Positions 27,148 to 36,000 of a stretch of DNA of 64,000 nt are shown here, piece by piece. How positions within the stretch are numbered: position 1 is the first letter of the stretch; every line of letters starts with the position of its first letter. The translations under genes were made by a program, and so were the position numbers. The stretch comes from Actinoplanes solisilvae (GTDB taxonomy: Bacteria > Actinomycetota > Actinomycetes > Mycobacteriales > Micromonosporaceae), in assembly GCF_003999975.1 (NCBI RefSeq), contig NZ_RJAC01000015.1:160533-224532 (forward strand), written 5' to 3'. A model generated the notes under the pieces. It did no database searches. It saw nothing but the letters and a program-made list of their open reading frames with translations, and was not told where the DNA came from.

Positions 27148-27788
27148 CCGACCCCCGGCGTCGTCGCGATGACCGGCGGACTGCCGAGTTTGCGCCGCAA
27201 CCGGCCGACGGTCACGGTGACCGTGTTCGTGAACGGGTCGGCGTTCTCGTCCCAGACCTGCTCCAACAGGATCTCGGCGCTCAGGAAGCCCGGGCTGGCC
27301 CGCAGCAACGCCTCCAGCACGGCGAACTCCTTCACCGAGAGGGCGAGGTGCCGTCCGTCGCGAACGGCGGTCCGACGTACCGGGTCCAGCGTGATCCCGG
27401 CGGCCCGCAGAGTGCGGGGCCGTGCGTCCGGCCTGCGGCGGGCCAGCGCGCGGACCCGCAGGATCAGCTCGGGGAAGTGGAAGGGTTTGCCCAGGTAGTC
27501 GTCCGCCCCCAGGGTCAGGCCGCTGACCCGGTCGCCGGGCGCGCTCGCCGCCGTCAGCATCAGCACCATCGGCCGGTCGGCCCGCTCGGTGATCATCTGG
27601 CACAGCAGGTCACCGTGCAGTCCGGGCAGGTCGCGGTCCAGAACCACCACGTCGTACGAGGAGACGTCGAGCTTGGCCGCCGCGGCGAGCCCGTCGTGCG
27701 CGAGGTCGACCGCCATTCCCTGGTCGCTCAGCCCTTCCGCCAGCACCTCGGCCAAGGCGTGATCGTCCTCGACGACCAGAATCCTCAT
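27132..27788 (-). CDS. OmpR-family response regulator
   Basis: 218 residues. The receiver domain has acidic residues in VVEDDH, phospho-acceptor D51 in VVVLDRDLPG and a conserved Lys in YLGKPF. The C-terminal winged helix ends with the canonical NTVTVTVGRLRRKLG and TTPGVGYRIA. It overlaps the histidine kinase gene by four bases and forms a pair with it. The divergent membrane-protein gene at 29002 is a plausible target. Confidence 0.96.
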   Translation of the reverse strand: MRILVVEDDHALAEVLAEGLSDQGMAVDLAHDGLAAAAKLDVSSYDVVVLDRDLPGLHGDLLCQMITERADRPMVLMLTAASAPGDRVSGLTLGADDYLGKPFHFPELILRVRALARRRPDARPRTLRAAGITLDPVRRTAVRDGRHLALSVKEFAVLEALLRASPGFLSAEILLEQVWDENADPFTNTVTVTVGRLRRKLGSPPVIATTPGVGYRIA

Positions 27789-28915
27789 GAGGCCACCTGC
27801 ACCGGCGGCAGGGTGATCGCGACTCGCAGGCCGCCCTCCGGACGAGCGGTCAGGACGAGCCTGCCCCCGTGAGCGGCCGCGATGGCCGACACGATGGACA
27901 GACCCAGGCCCGAGGAGCCGGTCCGCTCGGCGCCGAGACGTTCGAAGGGCTGCGCCAGCCGGTCGACCCGCCCCTGGTCGAGGACCGGCCCGCCGGTCTC
28001 GACGAGCAGTCCCGTGCCGGAGGTCGTGATGCCGATCCAGCCGCCGTCCTCGTTGTGCGCCACGGCGTTGTCGACGACGTTGCTCACCATCCGTGCCAGT
28101 AACGCCGGGCTGCCCCGAGTCTCCGTCGCCGATGCCACGTCCACCTTCACGCTCAGCGATTTCCGCCGGATGTCGACGGCCCTGTCGTGCAGCGCCGCGC
28201 CGATGAGCTCACCGAGGTCGACCGTGGTGGCGTCGGCCGGCGCGCCGTGCTGCGCCCGGGCCAGCACCAGGAACCCGTCGAGCAGGTGATCGACCCGGTC
28301 CACCTGCGTGCGGAGACGATCCGCGAGCGCCACCGTCGAGGGCGCCGGATCGGGCTTGGCCACCGCGACGTCCAGCGAGGCCCGCATCGTGGCCAGCGGT
28401 GTACGCAGCTCGTGGGAGGCGTTGGCGACGAAGCGGCGCTGCGCGGTGAACGACGCCTCCAGCCGGTCGAGCAGTTCGTCGATGGTGTCAGCGAGGTCCT
28501 TCACCTCGTCGGCCGGCCCGGTGACGGCCAGCCGCCGGTCCAGGCTGTCGGCCGAGATCCGCCGCGTGGCGCCGGTGATGAGCCGCAGCGGCCGCAGCAC
28601 CCGACCGGCCAGCACGCGGCCCAGCAGCAGGGAGACGACCGCCATCACGATCAGCGCGAGCAGGGCGCCGACCAGCAGTTGACGAGCCTGCTGGGTGTGC
28701 ACCGCGGCCAGTTCGTCCTCCAATTGCCGCACGTGCTGCCGCACCGCGGCGAGGCTCTCCCCGGCGGGCCGGTTCCCACCGGGGGCGACTGTGGTGACGC
28801 GGCCGCCGGAGAGCAGAAAAGTCAGGCCGAGCAGCCCGATCCCCGACCCCAGGAACCCGACGGCATAGAAGATCGTGAACCGTAGCCCCACGGTTCCGCT
28901 GCGCAGCCCGAACAT
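27785..28915 (-). CDS. Sensor histidine kinase
   Basis: 376 residues. Two hydrophobic segments (about 10-35 and 85-110) bracket a short extracellular loop of about 50 residues, followed by a HAMP domain. The dimerisation box ANASHELRTPLA carries H168 and the ATP-binding domain has VVDNAVAHNEDGG and SSGLGLSIVSAIAAAHGG. It is an orthodox TcrY/PrrB-like actinobacterial sensor kinase. It is cotranscribed with the response regulator through a 4-base overlap. The signal is unknown. Confidence 0.95.
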   Translation of the reverse strand: MFGLRSGTVGLRFTIFYAVGFLGSGIGLLGLTFLLSGGRVTTVAPGGNRPAGESLAAVRQHVRQLEDELAAVHTQQARQLLVGALLALIVMAVVSLLLGRVLAGRVLRPLRLITGATRRISADSLDRRLAVTGPADEVKDLADTIDELLDRLEASFTAQRRFVANASHELRTPLATMRASLDVAVAKPDPAPSTVALADRLRTQVDRVDHLLDGFLVLARAQHGAPADATTVDLGELIGAALHDRAVDIRRKSLSVKVDVASATETRGSPALLARMVSNVVDNAVAHNEDGGWIGITTSGTGLLVETGGPVLDQGRVDRLAQPFERLGAERTGSSGLGLSIVSAIAAAHGGRLVLTARPEGGLRVAITLPPVQVAS

Positions 28916-29001
28916 CTGCTCAGCATGCCCGCCGATACCTAACAGCAGCGTGACAAGGCCGGTTCGAGCGGTGTTACCCGCGATTCCGTAGAACCGGCGT
29001 C

Positions 29002-30417
29002 ATGCCAATCGTCGAACTCCTGCGTCAATGGACCACGTGGCGCCGCGTGACCGCGCTGACCGTCGCGGCCCTCGCGATCGTCGCCCCCGGCCTGCTCTAC
29101 GCCTTGGGCAGCGGATCATCCTGCTCAGGGCCGTGCCCGGCCGCCCCCGTCAGCGACAGATTCTGGTTCCTGCACCGTGAGCTGGGCCCCGAGGGAAGCA
29201 TCACGGTCCGGATGACCGCGATGACCGGGACGATCACCTATCCCCCGCCGGACCACGACCGGATCGTTTCGGGACTCGTCCCCTGGGCGAAGGCCGGGAT
29301 CATCATCAAGGACGGCGTGCGGCCCGGCTCGGCGTACGCGGCCCTCATGATGACCGGCGCTCACGGCGTGCGTTTCCAGCACGACTATCGCCACGACGTC
29401 GCCGGGAGCGCCGAGCCGGTGTCGGCGCAGTCCCCGCGCTGGCTCCGGCTGACCCGCTCGGGCGACACCGTCACCGGATCCGAGTCGGCGGACGGCCGGC
29501 ACTGGCGCACCGTCGCGACAGCGAAGCTGGACGGGCTGCCACCCACCGTACAGATCGGCCTGTTCGCCACCTCGCCCGGCGACCTCACCCTCCGGAAAGT
29601 CGCACTGGGCGGCAGCATCGAGGAGGTCCGGTTCACCCAGGCGGTCGGCCGGTTCGACAACGTCGTCGTCGAGGGCGGCACAGCCGGCACGTGGGCGAGC
29701 GACCCGGTCGGCGAGATGAACCACACCGACTGGGAGAAACTCCACCACGCGTCGGGCGCCGTCGAGAAGAACGGCGTCATCACGGTCAGTGGAACCGGCG
29801 ACATCGGTCCGATCGGCGAGGACGGCGTGCCCTACACCGCCGAGAAGTCCCTCACCGGCGTGCTGGTCGCGCTGATCATCCTGCTGGTCGTCGCGGTCCG
29901 CGACGGCGCCCGGACAGCTCGCGCCTCCGGCCGGGGGATCGCCGGCCGGGCCGCTCTCGTCGCGGGGATCGCCTTCGTCCCCGGTCTGATCGCCGTCGGC
30001 ATCGTCGTGCCGGTGACCGTCGCCGCCCTCCCGATGCAGCCGATGTCGATGCCGGCCCTCGCCCGGGTGATCGTCGGCGTCCCCGGGGCGCTCGCCCTCT
30101 GCGCCGCCCTGGCGTTCGGGCTCGGCGTGTTGTTGCGACGCGGGTGGGTGGCTGTCGTCGCCGTGCTGTCGCTGATCGCGCTGCCCTACGCCGTCACGGC
30201 CGTCCCCCTGGTGCCCGACCCGGTCGCCGAGTGGCTGTTGCGGGTCACGCCGGCCGCCGGCTTCGCGGTCAAGCAGACCGTGCAGGAGTTTCCGCAGGTC
30301 ACCGCGCATTATGCACCGTCGGCGGGCTACTTTCCGCTGCCGTGGTGGGCCGGTCTCGCCGTCCTGGCCGCCTACACCGTGATCGTGGTGCGGCTGGCCG
30401 ATCAGGCAAACCGATGA
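29002..30417 (+). CDS. Membrane protein with lectin-like ectodomain and C-terminal permease-like helices
   Basis: 471 residues. One N-terminal hydrophobic segment (about 17-36) is followed by an extracellular domain to about residue 285. That domain resembles the DUF1349 concanavalin-like fold (AKAGIIIKDGVRPGSAYAAL, then RWLRLTRSGDTVTGSESADG). The last 190 residues contain about five hydrophobic segments, like half of an ABC-2 type permease. No ATPase is adjacent. It is divergent from the two-component system across 86 bases and probably controlled by it. Transport is an inference from topology only. Confidence 0.78.
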   Translation: MPIVELLRQWTTWRRVTALTVAALAIVAPGLLYALGSGSSCSGPCPAAPVSDRFWFLHRELGPEGSITVRMTAMTGTITYPPPDHDRIVSGLVPWAKAGIIIKDGVRPGSAYAALMMTGAHGVRFQHDYRHDVAGSAEPVSAQSPRWLRLTRSGDTVTGSESADGRHWRTVATAKLDGLPPTVQIGLFATSPGDLTLRKVALGGSIEEVRFTQAVGRFDNVVVEGGTAGTWASDPVGEMNHTDWEKLHHASGAVEKNGVITVSGTGDIGPIGEDGVPYTAEKSLTGVLVALIILLVVAVRDGARTARASGRGIAGRAALVAGIAFVPGLIAVGIVVPVTVAALPMQPMSMPALARVIVGVPGALALCAALAFGLGVLLRRGWVAVVAVLSLIALPYAVTAVPLVPDPVAEWLLRVTPAAGFAVKQTVQEFPQVTAHYAPSAGYFPLPWWAGLAVLAAYTVIVVRLADQANR

Positions 30418-30455
30418 GTTCGACCGGCACGCCGAGTCAGACTCCCGAGAACTGA
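30414..30455 (+). CDS. Possible 13-codon peptide ORF
   Basis: An ATG overlaps the stop of the membrane-protein gene as ATGA and opens a 13-residue frame, MSSTGTPSQTPEN. It may only serve to pass ribosomes on towards the next small gene 24 bases later. It could equally be chance. Confidence 0.2.
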   Translation: MSSTGTPSQTPEN

Positions 30456-30479
30456 TCCGTCCAGAAGGAGATGTTGGAC

Positions 30480-30662
30480 ATGGCTATGCCACCCGTTGCC
30501 GACGGTGCCGACGTCGACGTGTTGCCGTACGGGCGGCAGGAAGAGTGGCAGGACTCGCCGCAGGGCTGGCCGCAGTCGCCGGCTTACAGCGGCTGGCTCG
30601 ACTCACCCGATGTCGCCCGGCTGTACGGCGCCGGCTCATCGGGCAACTTCGGCGGGCAGTAG
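30480..30662 (+). CDS. Small hypothetical protein of 60 residues
   Basis: The start ATG at 30480 sits nine bases after a near-perfect AGAAGGAG ribosome-binding site; an ATG at 30471 touches that site and is unlikely. The peptide is acidic in the first half and rich in Tyr, Trp, Gly and Ser, ending GAGSSGNFGGQ. It has no cysteine, signal peptide or membrane segment. The strong ribosome-binding site and close spacing to the membrane-protein gene suggest it is real. The Gly-rich tail is somewhat like a leader-plus-core layout of modified peptides, but no modifying enzyme is encoded nearby. Its last 27 bases overlap the convergent SRPBCC gene. Confidence 0.6.
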   Translation: MAMPPVADGADVDVLPYGRQEEWQDSPQGWPQSPAYSGWLDSPDVARLYGAGSSGNFGGQ

Positions 30663-31082
30663 CCGGAAGACCCGGGCGTGCGCGGCGCGGGCCTGCCGGG
30701 TCACATAGCCGATCAGCGGGCCGGGCGCGGTGACCGTCGTCGTCTCCCGCACGAGGGTGCCCTGATCGTTCGGGGTGACCGTCATCGCCACCGCAAGCAG
30801 CACGCCCGGCCCGGCGCCCGTGTCCGTGCGGAACGACATATCCGACGTGCGGGTCACCCGCGCCGCGAACCGGATCGTGTATCGGATCGGCCCCAGCCGC
30901 GGCCGCTCGACGACACGCCAGTCCCGCCACGGTCCTTCACCGCCGGTGCCCTCGTCGACGACGGTCGCGCTGACGAGGTACGGATGCAGTCCGCGATGCC
31001 GGTCGAACGACGTGAGGAAATCGAGGACCACCTCGGGCGGGGCCTCAACTTGAGTCGTGAGCTCGAACGTCCTGGTTGCCAT
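30636..31082 (-). CDS. SRPBCC (START-like) superfamily protein
   Basis: 148 residues from ATG 31082, chosen because the domain begins at once with ATRTFELTTQVEAPPEVVLD. The helix-grip pattern continues with FLTSFDRHRGLHPYLVSATV and a long C-terminal helix (VTRQARAAHARVFRLLPAEV). Such proteins bind hydrophobic ligands or act as polyketide cyclases or aromatase-like enzymes. It is convergent with the small 60-residue gene and lies 49 bases downstream of gpsA. Confidence 0.85.
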   Translation of the reverse strand: MATRTFELTTQVEAPPEVVLDFLTSFDRHRGLHPYLVSATVVDEGTGGEGPWRDWRVVERPRLGPIRYTIRFAARVTRTSDMSFRTDTGAGPGVLLAVAMTVTPNDQGTLVRETTTVTAPGPLIGYVTRQARAAHARVFRLLPAEVAR

Positions 31083-31131
31083 GGGGACAGCTTCGCAGCC
31101 AACCACCGCTTAGTCGACATAGGACGAATCT

Positions 31132-32133
31132 TCAGCCGGGCTCGGACTCGTGCCCGGCCGGATGGGAGCGCACCAGGCCGGCGTAGGCCCGCTCGGCGGT
31201 GATGTCGCCGGTGATGACGCCGTGGATCGTGCGGGTTATCGGCATGGCGAGCCCGTGCCGGTCGGCCAGCTGCACCGCGGCGTACACGGTCTTGACGCCC
31301 TCGGCGACCTGGCCCATCTCCGCCAGAATGTCGTCCAGGCTCCGCCCGCGGCCGAGCTGCTCACCGACGTACCGGTTGCGGCTGTGCGGGCTGATGCACG
31401 TGGCCACGAGGTCGCCCATGCCGGCCAGCCCGGCGAGCGTGCTCGGCTCGCCGCCCATGGCGACCGCCAGCGTCGTCAGCTCGGCGAGCCCTCGGGAGAT
31501 CACCCCGGCCCGGGTGTTGTCGCCGACGCCGAGGCCTTGCGCGATGCCGGTGGCAATCGCCACGACGTTCTTCAGCGCCCCGCCGACCTCGCAGCCGATC
31601 ACATCGTGGTTGGTGTAGACGCGAAGCAGACCCCGGCGGAACACCCGCTGCAGTTCCGCGGCGACGGTAAGGTCCTCCGTCGCGATGACAGTGGCCGCTG
31701 CCATGCCCGCCATGATCTCTTTGGCCAGGTTGGGCCCGGTGAGCGCGGCGGCCGGGTGCCCCGGCAGCACGTCCTTGATCACCTCGGTCATGCGCAGCAG
31801 GGAGTCGCGCTCGAGGCCCTTGCTGAGGCTCACCACGGGAATCCACGGGTGCAGGTCAGGCCGTACGCGTTCCAGCGTGTCGCGGAACGCTCCGGTGGGC
31901 ACGCCGACGACGAGCAACTCCGCGTGCGCCGCCGCCTCGGCCAGGTCTGCCGTGGCACGAAGCCTGTCCGGCAGCGGGAAGCCTTCGAGATAGCGCTCGT
32001 TGGTGTGCTTGGCGTTGATCTCGTCAGCCGCCGCCGGGCTGCGCGCCCAGATGAGCGACTCGTGATCTCGCCGGGTCAGCACGGACGCGACCGTGGTGCC
32101 CCAAGAACCCGCACCCAGCACGGTGATCCGCAT
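31132..32133 (-). CDS. gpsA: Glycerol-3-phosphate dehydrogenase [NAD(P)+]
   Basis: 333 residues, the normal length. The Rossmann start MRITVLGAGSWGTTVASVL is followed by VVGVPTGAFRDTL, SLSKGLERDSLLRMTEVI, GPNLAKEIMAGMAAATVIAT, the catalytic lysine region EVGGALKNVVAIATGIAQGL and NTRAGVISRGLAEL. It reduces dihydroxyacetone phosphate to sn-glycerol 3-phosphate for phospholipid synthesis in the cytoplasm. The gene is on the minus strand 49 bases before the SRPBCC gene. A second gpsA may exist elsewhere in the genome, which cannot be checked here. Confidence 0.96.
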   Translation of the reverse strand: MRITVLGAGSWGTTVASVLTRRDHESLIWARSPAAADEINAKHTNERYLEGFPLPDRLRATADLAEAAAHAELLVVGVPTGAFRDTLERVRPDLHPWIPVVSLSKGLERDSLLRMTEVIKDVLPGHPAAALTGPNLAKEIMAGMAAATVIATEDLTVAAELQRVFRRGLLRVYTNHDVIGCEVGGALKNVVAIATGIAQGLGVGDNTRAGVISRGLAELTTLAVAMGGEPSTLAGLAGMGDLVATCISPHSRNRYVGEQLGRGRSLDDILAEMGQVAEGVKTVYAAVQLADRHGLAMPITRTIHGVITGDITAERAYAGLVRSHPAGHESEPG

Positions 32134-32290
32134 GGTCCCCCTCTCGATTCCGCTCTTGGCGAGCCGAGAATACGGCGGCGGGGCCCGCTGTGGGGTGAGG
32201 TGACCTCAGGACCATCCCCCGACCGGACGACCGCTGATGACCGCGTTGGGGCGTTGTGCGCCCGCACGCTGCGGAAATACTGTCGAGGAC

Positions 32291-33097
32291 GTGGACTACC
32301 CGATCCTGATGGCAGTCGACGACGACGTCGACGCGCTCCGCGATCTCGAGCGGGAGCTGGCGGAGCGGTATGCGCGGCACTATCGCGTTGTCGCAACGCG
32401 GTCCCCCGAGGAGGCGTACGCGACTCTCGAGGAACTGGCGATCTCCGGTGAGGAGGTTGCCCTGGTCCTGACCGGGCAGCGGCTCTCCGGCGCGACCGGG
32501 ATCCCGGTGCTGGAGGCCGCCCGCCGCCTGCACCCGCACGCGAAGCGGGGCCTGGTGATCGCCTGGGGCGACTGGGGAAAGCCGGCGATCGGCGAGGCGA
32601 TCTTCGAATCCATGTCTCGCGGCCTCATCGACCACTACATGCTGCGGCCGTCCGCACCGCCGGACGAGGCATTCCACGTCGAGGTGTCGAGTCTGCTGCT
32701 CGCCTGGGCCGAAGCGCGGCGGGCGATGCCGTACATGGTGCACATCATCGGCGAGGCGTGGTCCGGCCGGGCTCGACCCCCACGCCAGAGGACGAGCCAC
32801 GACGGTGATCAGGAGCCGCTGAATCCGTCGTCGACGGTCGTGGCATTCGGTCATCTCGCCGAACAGCTGGGTGGAGAAGTAGAAGCACCGATGGCTTCGT
32901 GCAGCTCCCTCACGACACGTTCCGGCTCGGCGAGGCAGCGCCAGGCCGGCACCCGCCGCACTTCCACGACCGCGGCGATGATGTCGAGCCGACTCAGAAT
33001 TCGGCGTAGCCGCCGTCCCTCCGGATCACCCTCGGGATCGTCCACCAGCACCGCCAGCTTCTTGTCGCCGAGGCCGAGCGTCAAATCGACGGGGTAG
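32291..33097 (+). pseudogene. Truncated receiver-domain protein (N-terminus of a thioredoxin-reductase-type fusion)
   Basis: From GTG 32291 to about 32775 the frame encodes a receiver-like domain (YPILMAVDDDVDALRDLERE, then HPHAKRGLVIAWGDWGKPAI and SRGLIDHYMLRPSAPPDEAF). This is the pattern found at the N-terminus of actinobacterial receiver-FAD-dependent oxidoreductase fusions of about 550 residues. After GEAWSGRA similarity stops, and the frame runs on to 33097 only as Ser/Arg-rich antisense of the caspase-helicase gene. The phospho-acceptor aspartate is also missing: VALVLTGQRLSG has Thr-Gly where relatives have Ala-Asp. The oxidoreductase half is absent from the window. I interpret it as a gene cut by arrival of the conflict module. 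Confidence 0.7.
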
Positions 33098-36000
33098 CCC
33101 GGCAGCGGCGTGCCCCATTGCACGGTCAGCCCGGCATCGCGCAGCCCGGGGATGAGCCGGTCGACCGGCCGCGGGCCGACGTCGGCGTCGTCGGTCGCCG
33201 GCACGGGCGGCACGGAGAACGCGGCGAGCAGCCCTCGCTGCCCGGACCACCACGACCTGTCCCCCACGACGATCAACTGAGACTTGGCGCGGGTGATGGC
33301 GACATTCCACAGGTTCGTCTGGTTGACCAGCCAACCCCGGGTGCGCTCGCCGATGCCCTGGGCACCGACCGGCGAGATGACCATGATGTCTCTCTCGCTG
33401 CCTTGAAACTTGTGGATGGTCGCGCACAGCAGATTGTCACCGAGCCCCGCCTCCTTGAGGGCTCGGTCCAAGGTCCGCTGCTGCTCGGCGAGCGGGGTAA
33501 CCACTCCGATGGAGGCGTCCGGATATTCGTTGCGCCGCCGTCTCACCTCGTCCACTACCGCCCGCACCTCGTCGAAGTTGCGGCCGGACCCGGTGGCACC
33601 CCGGCTGAAGCGGCCCGGCACATCCACCCAGCAGGTCGCGGGTTCGGCCGGTGCGGCCAGCCGGGATGGGTCGGTGAGCACGGTCAGCCGGTTCTGATAT
33701 ACAACCCGGTTCGGCGCGTCGATGATCTCCGGGTGGCAGCGGTAGTGCTCGTCCAGCAGGATCGTGCTTCCGGCCGCGGTCGCGAACGCCTCGTACGCGG
33801 AGTGACTGCGGTAGATGAGCCGGCGGTTCATCAGCCACTCGTGCCCGAGCCCGTGGCGGGCTTGTTCGCCTCGGTCGTCGGCGTCGGAGAGTTCAACCAC
33901 CGGGGCGAGCTGACGCGGGTCGCCGATGATCAGGGCGCGTTTCGCCCGATAGAGCATCGGCAGGACGGCCGCAGGAGTGCATTGGGCGGCTTCGTCGATG
34001 ACGACCAGGTCGAACAGCCCGGCCTTGGGCAGCAGGCGCCGGGCCGACATCGCGGTAGTCGCCCAGCCGGGCAGGACGGCCAGAAGCTCGGTCATGTACG
34101 CCCAGCTTCTCCCGTCCGGCTTCGCCATCTCGTCGGCCCGGTTCCGTAGCAGGGTCGTGCCGGCGGCCACGCGGGCGGCGATCTGGGCACGCAGGAGCCG
34201 ATCGCTGTGCTCCGGCCGGGTGCGCTGATGCAGGGTTCGCAACCGCTCCCAGGCTTCCTCGGCGCTTCCCGGTCGAGACGTGAGTTCTTGCCGCCGCTCG
34301 CGCCAGCACTGCTCGATGACTGCTTGCTCACCGAGGGCGGTGATCGCCGCGCGGTCGAACACTCCTCGTGACCGCAGGCGTCTGCGGTAACACCATCCGA
34401 ACCACCGGCTTCGCAGTGCCCGGTCGGTGAGGTGGACCAGTGCGGCCAGGGCGGAGTCGTCGGTGTCGGCGAGTGCGAGGTCCCGTTCGATGGCGAGGTC
34501 GGCGAGGTCTCGTTCGAGCAGGCGGCGTTGGTCAAGATCGTGGCGCAGCCGGATGATCTCTTGCGACGCGAGCCGCAACTCGTTCCACGGCCCGCGAGCG
34601 TCCGGCACCGGCGGCGGCCACGCCTGCATCACCTCGGCGAGGTATTGCGGTTCCTGCTGCCGGTATTCCTTGTTCCCGGTGCGCAGCACCAGACCGGGGC
34701 CGACCATGCCGGTGACCCGTTCGACGACCTCGTTGACCGCCTGGTTGTTGGTCGAGCCGATCAGCACGCCCTGTCCGGCCGCCGTGGCAGTAGCCAACAA
34801 CGCTGTGACCAGTTGGCTCTTGCCGGTGCCCGGCGGCCCCTGCGCGACGGTCAGGCGGCGGCTCATCGCCGCCCGAATGATCTCCTCCTGAGTCTCGTTG
34901 ACCGAGCTCAGCGAGACCGTCAAGACGTCGTTGTCCGGCCCACCCTCAGCGTCGGCCTCACTCGACAGGGCGCCGAGGGCGGTCGATGCGATCTTTCCCG
35001 CGTTCTTGGTGATGTCTTGCAGGTCCTCGATCAGCTGCCGCTCCGGAGACTCCGTGCTGCCGGCGGCAAACAGCATTCCGGCGTTCTGCACCCGGTTGAT
35101 CGGCCCGGCGTTGAGCCTTCCGACCAGGTTCTCAGGGTCGAGGGCGGACACCGGCTTCACGCCGAACGTGCTTGCCACCAGATTGACGGCCTTGGCGAGG
35201 GACTCACGATCGCCGGGTTCGATCAGTTCGGCCACGGCCTGACGCAGCTCGTCCGCCTCGACCGCGGCCAACTGGAAATGGTCGATCAGAGCGGGACTGG
35301 GCTGCGGCGGCGCCGGATGCGCCAGCCCGTCCTCGCCGACGGTCAAGTCGGCGACGAGCAGCGGCGCCAGGCGTACCTGCTGCCTGCCCTTCTTCCGCAA
35401 AGCCACGACCGGGTAGCCGTACTGCAGGGAACGGCCGCCATCCGCAGCGAGCCTGGCCAGCCCCAGACCGCGATCTTTGAGAGGAATCGCCTCGGCGGCC
35501 GACAGCATGATCTCGCGACCCGGGGGCGCGGCAAGGTACGAGTCCTTGTCGGCCAGGTTCACGAAGAACTGCAGGACAGCGGAGCGTTGCAGGCAGTCGA
35601 CGTAGTAGCTGAGCAACCGCCGCCACCGTTCGGTGTCGAAGGGTGCGTCATCGGGCTCCTCCGTCCGCACGCTCGGCGGCCGCTGCACCCGTTCGCCCTG
35701 CCCGGCCACCAGCGGGATCGGGTCGGTGACGCCCTCACTCGACTCGACCGGCTTCTCTTGGCGGCGGCGCGCCGTCTCCGTCATCGCGTACCGCGAAAGG
35801 TCGCTGACGGTGATCCAGCCGTCCTCAGCAGTCGACTGTGCCGCCCCGCGCAGGCCGGCCAGCAGGACCTCGGTGAACACCGACGGCCGGTCCGGTCCCT
35901 GCGCCTTCGACGCCTTCAGGTGGCTGCTCGACTGGAGCATGAACGTGCCGCGCTCGCGCTTGAGACGGCGGGGCTCCTGCCGCACGCCGCCGCTGAACCG

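Noticed and set aside
32776..33097. C-terminal extension of the receiver-domain frame as a real protein domain
   Set aside because: The sequence after GEAWSGRA becomes Ser/Arg/Thr-rich and is antisense of the caspase-helicase C-terminus, so it is more likely read-through after truncation.
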